From positions 62,001 through 126,000 of the forward strand of contig JAMPFE010000007.1 of the NCBI GenBank assembly GCA_023664705.1: a stretch of 64,000 nt of DNA, read 5' to 3'. The notes under the pieces were generated by a model. That model worked only from the letters and a program-made list of their open reading frames with translations, had not been told where the DNA came from and ran no database searches. This document shows, in pieces, positions 57,753 to 64,000 of the stretch. Position numbers and translations under genes: made by a program. Position 1 is the stretch's first letter, and the number at the start of each line of letters is the position of its first letter. This DNA comes from Lachnospiraceae bacterium. Its GTDB lineage: Bacteria > Bacillota > Clostridia > Oscillospirales > Ruminococcaceae.

Positions 57753-60032
57753 TCACTTTTTCTTTCCGAATAATTTCCCGAAAAATCCCTTTTTCTCGGG
57801 CTCCTCTTCGGCGGTCTCCGAGCCGTCCGAAAGCTTTTCGGCTTCCGTCTCGTAGTCGTCGAACATTCCCATTATAATGGGCTTTGCCTTGAACTCCTCG
57901 CCCACGTCGTTCAGCAGGTAGGTGTAGGTTCGGGTGGGCATATCGATTTTGTAATCGGCAAGGCTCGTACATTCGAGAACGTCCTCCAGCTTTTCCGCCA
58001 TTCGCTCGGGAATGGACTCGGCGGCGCTCTCGTAATACCCCTCGCACGCGATATTGTACTCCTCGGCGGGGTTTCTGCCCGCCACCTGCGTAAGATGAAT
58101 GCCCTCGCGCAGATACGCCGTGTAGTCAAGATAGTCGCTCCAAAATTCGTTCAGCAGCGCCGCGAGTATGCGGTTTTGCAGCGCTTGAAGCTCGTCCTCG
58201 GGGAACCTTTTCAGCGCCTTTTCGTACAGGTCGACGGCGTTTTTCTGCCACATCTCGGAGTTGTAGCTGCCGTCGAGCAGCGAGCTCCTCCGTGCGAACG
58301 TCGTCTCGCGGTGCTTTTCGCCTATCATGGTGTACTTCATCAGATTAACGCGCTCGTCGAACGCGTTCCCCTCGGAGATACGCTGAACGCGCTCCGCTTC
58401 TTTTAACAGCGCTTTATCCGTCAGCGCTCCCTCGGTTTTCGCGGAGGGATAATGCCGCCCCGCAAGCCCCTTGAGGTCGTTTTTGCGCATTATATCGTCG
58501 TCGAGCGCGGCGAAAAATCTGCTCTCGCCGACGTCGCCCTGCCGCCCCGCCCGTCCGCGGAGCTGCTTGGTGATACGCGAGCTTTCGCGCATGGACGTTG
58601 CCAGAACCAGCAAGCCGCCGACGCTCACCACAAAATCCTTATCCGCGCAGTCAACGCCGCCGAGCTTTATGTCAACGCCGCGCCCCGCCATATTCGTCGA
58701 GATAGTCACCGCGCCGCGTTCGCTCGCCTTGGCGATAACGGCGGCTTCCTCGGCGTCGTTTTTCGCGTTCAGCACCTTGCACTCGATGCCGAGCCTTTGC
58801 AGGTCCTCGGCAATGCTCTCGCTTTCCTCGATGCTCTCGCTGCCGACGAGCACGGGTCTTTGGATATCCGCGGCTTCCTTAATCGCCGCGAGGATAGCCT
58901 TGCGCTTTTCCGCGCCGTCGTAATACAGTTCGAGCGGCTTATCAACTCTCGCGCACGGCAGTCTCGTCGGGATAACGTCCGTGAGTATGCCGTATATCTT
59001 CTCAAATTCCTCGCGGGACTGCTCGGCGGTGCCCGTCATGCCCGAAAGCTTGGGGTACAGCCGCGCGAAATACTGCAGCGCGATATTGCCCATAATGCGC
59101 CCGCGCGAGGTGATTTTAAGATTATGCTTAGCCTCGACGGCAGCCTGTAATTCCCCCGGGAACACGCGCCCCGGAGCGGCTCTCCCCGTAAACTCGTCGA
59201 TAAGCAGAACGCTGCCGTCCTTGACGATATAGTCCTTGTTTTCGGCAAGCACCTCGCGCGCTTTCAGGCAGGCGCATATCTTCGCGAGCAGCTCCGCGCT
59301 GTCCGCGGCGTAGATATTCCGTCCGAATATCTCCTCCGCCTTGTCCGCGCCGCTGTCTGTGAGATAGACGTTTCTCGTTTCCTCGTCGACCTCGAAATCG
59401 CCCTCCCCGAGCGCCGAGACCTTTTCGTACACATCTCCGGCGTCCCCGCTTTCCCTTACGGCAACGTCTCCCGCGATGACGAGCGGTATCCTCGCCTCGT
59501 CGATAAGGATACTGTCCGCCTCGTCGACTATCGCGAAATTCAGCCTTTCGGGGAACACCGCCCCGCCCTTTTCAAAGCACACGAAATCGCGGAGATAATC
59601 AAATCCCGCTTCCTTCGCGGTCATATACAGCACCTGCTTTTTGTAGAGCTCGGCGCGCTCCTCTCTCGGAGTGCCCTCTGTGATACAGCCGACCGAAACG
59701 CCCATTTCGTCGTATATCGGTCGCATCCAGTTTCGGTCGCGGTCCGCGAGATAGTCGTTGAACGTAAGAATATGCACCCGACCGCCGTTCAGCGCCTCAT
59801 GGCAAGCCGCGAACACAGCGCAGAGCGTTTTGCCCTCGCCCGTCTGCATCTGCACCATTTTCCCCTCCGACAGCGACAGCGCCGCCGAGAGCTGCTCGTC
59901 GAACGGCGTTATCCCGAGCGTTTTCTCCGCCGCCGAATAGCACCGCGCGAACACCTCTTCAAGCGAGCTGCCCGAGCCGCCGCCGTTTTGAGCGAGCGAT
60001 TTTATTTTTGCAATAAGCGTTTTTTTATCCAT
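57753..60032 (-). CDS. secA2: Accessory SecA-type translocase ATPase (SecA2-like)
   Basis: This 759-residue protein has the SecA motor: MQTGEGKT (Walker A), VDEADSILIDEAR (Walker B), TGTAEQSREEF, STNMAGRGVDIKLGG and LRGRAGRQGD. It is shorter than housekeeping SecA (820-900), lacks the N-terminal basic helix and the C-terminal zinc-binding CxC motif, and ends in KKGFFGKLFGKKK. These are traits of SecA2, which exports selected proteins, often glycoproteins or lipoproteins. No SecY2 or Asp genes are adjacent. It overlaps the Nudix gene by 8 bases. Confidence 0.88.
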   Translation of the reverse strand: MDKKTLIAKIKSLAQNGGGSGSSLEEVFARCYSAAEKTLGITPFDEQLSAALSLSEGKMVQMQTGEGKTLCAVFAACHEALNGGRVHILTFNDYLADRDRNWMRPIYDEMGVSVGCITEGTPREERAELYKKQVLYMTAKEAGFDYLRDFVCFEKGGAVFPERLNFAIVDEADSILIDEARIPLVIAGDVAVRESGDAGDVYEKVSALGEGDFEVDEETRNVYLTDSGADKAEEIFGRNIYAADSAELLAKICACLKAREVLAENKDYIVKDGSVLLIDEFTGRAAPGRVFPGELQAAVEAKHNLKITSRGRIMGNIALQYFARLYPKLSGMTGTAEQSREEFEKIYGILTDVIPTRLPCARVDKPLELYYDGAEKRKAILAAIKEAADIQRPVLVGSESIEESESIAEDLQRLGIECKVLNAKNDAEEAAVIAKASERGAVTISTNMAGRGVDIKLGGVDCADKDFVVSVGGLLVLATSMRESSRITKQLRGRAGRQGDVGESRFFAALDDDIMRKNDLKGLAGRHYPSAKTEGALTDKALLKEAERVQRISEGNAFDERVNLMKYTMIGEKHRETTFARRSSLLDGSYNSEMWQKNAVDLYEKALKRFPEDELQALQNRILAALLNEFWSDYLDYTAYLREGIHLTQVAGRNPAEEYNIACEGYYESAAESIPERMAEKLEDVLECTSLADYKIDMPTRTYTYLLNDVGEEFKAKPIIMGMFDDYETEAEKLSDGSETAEEEPEKKGFFGKLFGKKK

Positions 60033-60552
60033 TATATCCCCTTTTCGCGCGGGAGGTTATCTCGAGGAGCTCCGCGCCGCGGCTGTCGAGCCAACGCGCG
60101 ACTGTGCGCGTGGTCTGTCCGCAGCGCGCCATTTCGCAAAGGCGGTCAAAGCTCACCCATTTCGCCGCGCAGACCTCGATAGACTGCAAACGCAAAGCGC
60201 TCAGCGGCACGTCCTTTACCAGAATATAGAAATCGCGGAGCATGCTGTCGGTGGTAAGCGACCACTCCAGCCTTATCTCGTCCTCGTCCGCGCGTATGCC
60301 CGTCTCCTCGTACAGCTCGCGCAGCGCCGCCTCGCGGCTTGTTTCTCCCGAGACCGCGCAGCCGCCCGAGCACTCCCATTTTCCTCCGCTCGTCTTTTCG
60401 GGAACGCGCTGGGTAAGCAGTATCTCGCCGCCGCTGTTTATCGTCATGACCTGCACGACGATATGATATTCTCCGTGCGGTATAGGCGCGCCCCTCAGCA
60501 CCCTCCTGCCCAAGGGACGCCTGTCGACGGAATAGAGGTCGAAAAACTCCAT
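60025..60552 (-). CDS. Nudix hydrolase
   Basis: This 175-residue protein carries a Nudix box, GCAVSGETSREAALREL followed by YEETGI, matching G-x5-E-x7-R-E-U-x-E-E-x-G-U. The order DLYSVDRRPLGRRV at the N-terminus resembles isopentenyl-diphosphate isomerase-like or general Nudix proteins acting on nucleoside or sugar diphosphates; the substrate is unknown. Its start overlaps the GH130 stop and its end overlaps secA2 by 8 bases. Confidence 0.9.
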   Translation of the reverse strand: MEFFDLYSVDRRPLGRRVLRGAPIPHGEYHIVVQVMTINSGGEILLTQRVPEKTSGGKWECSGGCAVSGETSREAALRELYEETGIRADEDEIRLEWSLTTDSMLRDFYILVKDVPLSALRLQSIEVCAAKWVSFDRLCEMARCGQTTRTVARWLDSRGAELLEITSRAKRGYNG

Positions 60553-61739
60553 TATATGCTTTCCGCCCCGTTTTCGAGATTTTTGCGGATAAGTTCGCAG
60601 CGCTGCTTTACGCAGTCGGCGGAGCGGAGCGGGTCCTCGGGAGTGTTGAAGGTATAGTCCGTAAGCTTCTCGATAGTCGTGGAGGCGACGTGAAGCCTTG
60701 TGTCGGAGGAGGCGTAGTAGATGTAAACGTTGTCGTCCTTGACGATACAGCCGTTCGTAAAGCAGACGTTGGAAACGTCGCCGACCCTTTCAATGCCGTG
60801 CGGCGCGATAAACAGCCCCGACGGCGACGCGATGAGCTTGGAGGGGTCTTTTAGGTCTGTCGCGAAAACGTAAATCACGTACCGCAGCCCCGCCGCCGTG
60901 TTTCTCACGCCGTGGGCGATGTGTATCCAGCCCTTGGGGGTCTTTATCGGCACGGCTCCCGCGCCGTTCTTTACCTCGGTGAGCGTATGGTAAATTCTGG
61001 GAGAGATGACTTTTTCCTCCGTGCAGAGCACGGGGTTCGTAATATCTTCACAAAGCGCGAAGCAGATGCCCCCGCCGCTGCCCGTTTGAATGAAATCGTC
61101 CTGCGGGCGCGTATAGAACGCGTATTTCCCGTCAACGAACTCGGGGTGCAGACAGACGTTTCTCTGCTGCGGAGATTTGGAGACGAGGTTCGGCAGGCGC
61201 TCCCACGTCGTCAAGTCCTTGGTGCGGACGATGCCCGCCCGAGCGACCGCTGCCGACAAATCGTCCGAGGACTTGTCCTTGCTCTCGGAGCAGAACACCC
61301 CGTAGATCCAGCCGTCCTCGTGCCGGGTAACGCGCATATCGTAGACGTTCGTCTCCTCGGGGCAGGTATCGGGGAGCTGCACGGGATAATCGCGGAAACG
61401 GAAGCCCTCGGTGGGCTTGTCGCTCTCGGCGACGGCGAAGAAGCTCTTCCTGTCCGCGCCCTCGACCCTCGCTATAAGGCAATATTTCCCATTAAGATAG
61501 ACAGCGCCCGAATTCATGACCGCGTTTACTCCCAGCCGCTCCTGAAGGTTCGGGTTGGTCGAGTAGTCGAGGTCGTAGCGCCAGATAATGGGCGCGTGCG
61601 CCGCCGTGAGCACGGGGTTCTCATAGCGCTCGTAAACGCCGTTGTAGAAGTCCGACTTGGGGTTCGGCTTATCGAGCAGCGCCCTCTGCTTCTTTATCAG
61701 CTCGGCAAGCCGAGCGTCGAATTGTTCCTTGGTAAACAT
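60552..61739 (-). CDS. mgp: GH130 4-O-beta-mannosyl-glucose phosphorylase
   Basis: This 395-residue protein matches GH130 subgroup 1 by NAVMNSGAVYLNGKYCLIAR, VEGADRKSFFAVAESD and NVYDMRVTRHEDGWIYG, the last containing the catalytic Asp region; HTLTEVKNGAGAVPIKTPKG is also typical. It phosphorolyses beta-1,4-mannosyl-glucose to mannose-1-phosphate and glucose in the cytosol, as in Ruminococcus albus. It completes the mannan route formed with GH26 and GH27. It has a strong promoter and heads a nine-gene leftward run. Confidence 0.94.
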   Translation of the reverse strand: MFTKEQFDARLAELIKKQRALLDKPNPKSDFYNGVYERYENPVLTAAHAPIIWRYDLDYSTNPNLQERLGVNAVMNSGAVYLNGKYCLIARVEGADRKSFFAVAESDKPTEGFRFRDYPVQLPDTCPEETNVYDMRVTRHEDGWIYGVFCSESKDKSSDDLSAAVARAGIVRTKDLTTWERLPNLVSKSPQQRNVCLHPEFVDGKYAFYTRPQDDFIQTGSGGGICFALCEDITNPVLCTEEKVISPRIYHTLTEVKNGAGAVPIKTPKGWIHIAHGVRNTAAGLRYVIYVFATDLKDPSKLIASPSGLFIAPHGIERVGDVSNVCFTNGCIVKDDNVYIYYASSDTRLHVASTTIEKLTDYTFNTPEDPLRSADCVKQRCELIRKNLENGAESI

Positions 61740-61783
61740 AAATGCTGAATTCCTTTCACGTCGAAAAAATATACATCTATACT

Positions 61784-61812
61784 ATTATAACATATCTTTA
61801 ACGGAATTTCAA
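61784..61812 (-). promoter_or_regulatory. Promoter of mgp and the leftward nine-gene run
   Basis: On the minus strand TTGAAA (61807-61812), a 17-bp spacer, and TATAAT (61784-61789). The -35 box sits 2 bases from that of the divergent deacetylase promoter. Confidence 0.82.
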
Positions 61813-61814
61813 GG

Positions 61815-61843
61815 TTGACAGCGCATTTTTTATGAGTTATAAT
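61815..61843 (+). promoter_or_regulatory. Promoter of the polysaccharide deacetylase gene
   Basis: TTGACA at 61815-61820, a 17-bp spacer, and TATAAT at 61838-61843. It is back to back with the mgp promoter. Confidence 0.9.
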
Positions 61844-61875
61844 AAAAATATAAATAAATTTCAACGGAGGAAGCC

Positions 61876-62499
61876 ATGAAAAACATCGCGCTTACATTTG
61901 ACGACGGACCGAACACGTCGACCACCCCTCTGGTGCTCGAAAAGCTGCAAAAATACGCAGTCCCCGCGTCGTTTTTCCTTATCGGCAACAATATCACCCC
62001 CGAAAGCGCCGCGGTCTCGCGCGCGGCTTTCGAGCGCGGCTGCGAGATATGCAGCCACAGCCGCTCCCACCCGTCAATGCCCGGGCTTTCCGAGGAGGAG
62101 ATCCGCGCGGAAATAGAGTTCACCGACTGTAAAATAAAAGAAATAACGGGCGCCGCGCCCCGCTTTTTCCGACCGCCGTACATTGCCGTGAACGACGTTA
62201 TGCTCGGCGTTATCGACAAGATATTCATAGCGGGCATAGGCGCGGAGGACTGGCTCGACGAGGTGACGTCTCGGATGCGCGCCGAAAAAATTCTCTCGCA
62301 GGCGAAAAACGGCAGCATTATCCTGCTCCACGATATGGAGGGCAACGACAAGACCGTCGCCGCGCTCGATCTGATAATCCCCGCGCTGCTGAACGGCGGC
62401 TATGAATTTCTTACGGTCTCGGGGCTTTTCGCCGCCGAGGGCGTTGAGCCCAAGCGCGGCATTATCTACTCGAACGTATTGCAGACCGAAATGTACTGA
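61876..62499 (+). CDS. NodB-type polysaccharide deacetylase
   Basis: This 207-residue protein has the NodB motifs: ALTFDDGPNTSTT (TFDDG, with catalytic base and metal Asp), CSHSRSHPSM (metal HxxxH), FFRPPYIAVND (RxPY), and LLHDM near the end. No signal peptide is seen, unusual for a peptidoglycan deacetylase, so it may act in the cytosol or be exported by another route. It removes acetyl groups from N- or O-acetylated sugars; acetylated mannan oligosaccharides would fit the neighbourhood but that is inference. GGAGG precedes the ATG. Confidence 0.92.
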   Translation: MKNIALTFDDGPNTSTTPLVLEKLQKYAVPASFFLIGNNITPESAAVSRAAFERGCEICSHSRSHPSMPGLSEEEIRAEIEFTDCKIKEITGAAPRFFRPPYIAVNDVMLGVIDKIFIAGIGAEDWLDEVTSRMRAEKILSQAKNGSIILLHDMEGNDKTVAALDLIIPALLNGGYEFLTVSGLFAAEGVEPKRGIIYSNVLQTEMY

Positions 62500-62508
62500 G
62501 GAGGATAT

Positions 62509-63396
62509 ATGCAGAAGAAAAACAAACGCATCTGTCCGTGCTGCGGCAAAAGGCTCGAACTCGTGCCGCCGAGCAGAGAGCTTTATCCCTCGACCACGGG
62601 CTTTTCCACAAACGGCGTTGTGTACTATTTTGCTCCCGCAAAGCGTTTTTTCAGGGTCACAAGTCACCCGTCGGCAGCGCCCCAAGGCGGTCAAAACAAC
62701 GGTTGGCATTTCGAGGGACGGCTCTCCCCGAACCTCGTGCAATTTGACCGCCGCTATCCCGGGTGGCATATCGTCCCCGTAAATTACGCGGAAAAGCGTA
62801 TCAAGCGCGACGGATTATTTTTGTTCTCGAACGAGTTGGTTCTCTGCTGTAAGCATTGCAGCCAAAGGCTCACGCTGAACGTCAACCCCGTGAATAGGTT
62901 TGAATTTGTTTTCCTTTTGTGGCTGATCGCCGCTTTGGCGGCGTTATGCGTATCGGTTTTTATAAGCGGCAATGCGGATTTATTTCTGCAATGGCTTTGG
63001 GGGACCTTTATTGCGTCGCTCGTCATTCTGAGCGCGAACGTCATTGTCTGCGGCGTTTCTCTGATAACGGTAAAATGCCGCGAAAGCAACTTCGTTCCGA
63101 CAGACGAACGCGGCAACCTCGTCTGTCCCCCGACCGACATAAGGCTGAGCGCTGCGCTCCGCTCGCCGTATCTGCGCGAGGGCAACGTCCTCTCCGCGCG
63201 GCTCGACGGCGGCGAGATACATATGTATCTTATTCACAAAAGAGACGGATATGAATTTTCAATATGCTGCGGTGACGGCGAACGCGCCGAAATAAAGCGC
63301 CTGCTCTCCGAGCGCTCGGAGCTCGAGCTTGCGTTTGAGGGAAAGCGCGTCGGCACGGCAGCCATAACGGAGGTAATATATGACGATAAACTATGA
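62509..63396 (+). CDS. Hypothetical membrane protein with zinc-ribbon cysteines
   Basis: This 295-residue protein starts with CPCCGK (residues 9-14) and has a second pair, CCKHC, near 113, together a possible zinc ribbon. Two transmembrane helices follow (about 130-151 and 160-185), then a soluble C-terminal part. No known family is recognised. It lies 9 bases after the deacetylase gene and overlaps the HAD phosphatase by 17 bases, so the three form an operon. Confidence 0.75.
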   Translation: MQKKNKRICPCCGKRLELVPPSRELYPSTTGFSTNGVVYYFAPAKRFFRVTSHPSAAPQGGQNNGWHFEGRLSPNLVQFDRRYPGWHIVPVNYAEKRIKRDGLFLFSNELVLCCKHCSQRLTLNVNPVNRFEFVFLLWLIAALAALCVSVFISGNADLFLQWLWGTFIASLVILSANVIVCGVSLITVKCRESNFVPTDERGNLVCPPTDIRLSAALRSPYLREGNVLSARLDGGEIHMYLIHKRDGYEFSICCGDGERAEIKRLLSERSELELAFEGKRVGTAAITEVIYDDKL

Positions 63397-64000
63397 CCCC
63401 ATAATCTTCGACCTCGACGGCACGCTTCTGAACACCCTCGGCGACCTCGCCGCGGCTGGGAATTTCGCGCTGGAGCAGTGCGGCTTTCCCGTCCACGAGG
63501 AGGAGAAATACCGCTATTTTGTCGGCAACGGCATTCCCAAGCTCATCGAGCGCATATGCCCGCCGAATTCCTCCGCGGAGGTCTTGGAACGCGTACATAC
63601 TCTTTTCGCCGAATATTACGGGCAGCACAGCGCCGACCGCACCAAGCCCTACGACGGCTTGACGGAGCTGCTCGCGGAGCTGAAGGCGCTCGGCGTTACC
63701 GCCGTCTGCAACACCAACAAGGACTATGCCTTCGCGGAAACGCTGCTGCGGTCGTTTTACGGGGACTCGCTCGCCGAGACAGTCGGCGCGGGTCTCGGCT
63801 ACCCGACAAAGCCCGACCCCTCGGCGGCGCTTTATCTTGCGCGGAAATACGCCGTAAACGACCGCAAACCGCTGTACGTGGGCGACAGCGGCGTGGATAT
63901 GCAGACCGCCCTCAACGCGGGAATAGCCGCCTGCGGAGCGCTCTGGGGCTTCCGCGGCATCGCCGAGCTGGAGCGCTTCAACCCCGCGCATACCGCCGAA
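63380..64000 (+). CDS. HAD-family phosphatase (phosphoglycolate phosphatase-like), cut by window end
   Basis: The frame starts MTINYDPIIFDLDGTLLNTL at ATG 63380 with GGAGG 5 bases upstream and stays open to the last base (207 codons). HAD motif I is FDLDGTLLN, motif II lies in CNTNKDY, the lysine is in YPTKPDPSA, and motif IV is YVGDSGVDMQTA. The helical cap between motifs I and II makes it a Gph-like phosphatase. It overlaps the upstream membrane protein gene by 17 bases. Only the last few residues appear to be missing. Confidence 0.92.
   Translation, partial: MTINYDPIIFDLDGTLLNTLGDLAAAGNFALEQCGFPVHEEEKYRYFVGNGIPKLIERICPPNSSAEVLERVHTLFAEYYGQHSADRTKPYDGLTELLAELKALGVTAVCNTNKDYAFAETLLRSFYGDSLAETVGAGLGYPTKPDPSAALYLARKYAVNDRKPLYVGDSGVDMQTALNAGIAACGALWGFRGIAELERFNPAHTAE

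Noticed and set aside
57753..60032. Housekeeping SecA
   Set aside because: Shorter than SecA1 and without the C-terminal zinc-binding motif; SecA2-like fits better.

Overview
The window looks like a chromosomal segment of an uncultured, GC-rich gut Firmicute, probably Ruminococcaceae/Oscillospiraceae. This rests on Gram-positive features (NDTG-type surface anchor, ThiW, SecA2, CpoA-like glycolipid glycosyltransferases), many near-perfect sigma-A promoters with 17-bp spacers, mannan and glycogen enzymes including a GH130 phosphorylase, and heavy use of GCG, CGC and ATA codons. Taxonomy is inference only. I saw no tRNA, rRNA, CRISPR array, prophage or intact transposase.

Layout. 1-4.3 kb: YchF (cut by the left edge), a racemase, a NERD protein, a dispersed repeat and a CDF metal transporter. 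4.3-5.6 kb: a cobalamin riboswitch before an anchored DUF4430 surface protein. 5.7-10.1 kb: glycogen phosphorylase and a GH13 enzyme. 10.1-11.3 kb: a transglutaminase-like protein and a second, inverted copy of the repeat. 12-17.1 kb: HAD phosphatase, two GT4 glycosyltransferases (the first broken at an 11-G run), a MATE exporter and thioredoxin, with tandem duplications of gene 3' ends. 17.2-20.2 kb: a SIR2-like protein, a ComEA-like protein and a LacI regulator. 20.2-27.7 kb: thiamin genes thiW-thiM-thiE and thiD...thiC, a canonical TPP riboswitch, an unusual thiW leader and a probable structured RNA. 27.7-30.7 kb: GH27 and GH26. 30.9-38.9 kb: a co-directional block of a sensor-GGDEF-EAL protein, four Sel1-repeat genes and two LRR proteins. 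39-40.5 kb: a GH13 enzyme. 40.5-42.8 kb: a tandem family of small membrane proteins. 43-44.3 kb: dprA. 44.3-44.9 kb: repeats. 44.9-48.6 kb: a zinc-ribbon membrane protein and a TetR regulator. 48.7-50.5 kb: branching enzyme. 50.5-61.7 kb: nine co-directional genes running from a GH130 phosphorylase through Nudix, SecA2, MnmE, two TrkA proteins, DUF4261 and an FtsA-like ATPase to a GH26-like protein without catalytic glutamates. 61.8-64 kb: polysaccharide deacetylase, a membrane protein and a HAD phosphatase cut by the right edge.

How the genes fit together. GH26, GH27 and GH130 together suggest galactomannan/glucomannan use by extracellular hydrolysis followed by intracellular phosphorolysis. 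GlgP, GlgB and two GH13 enzymes suggest glycogen turnover. The thiamin genes suggest de novo HMP synthesis combined with thiazole salvage, since no thiG or thiH is visible here.

Most unusual features: (1) a family of intergenic elements each carrying seven CTGCAAA-type boxes at 10/11-bp helical spacing; (2) the EAL/Sel1/LRR block, with signs of gene conversion, a frameshift and a lost ATG; (3) the small-membrane-protein array with a chimeric remnant; (4) the catalytically dead GH26; (5) a structured RNA and an atypical leader at the thiW locus.
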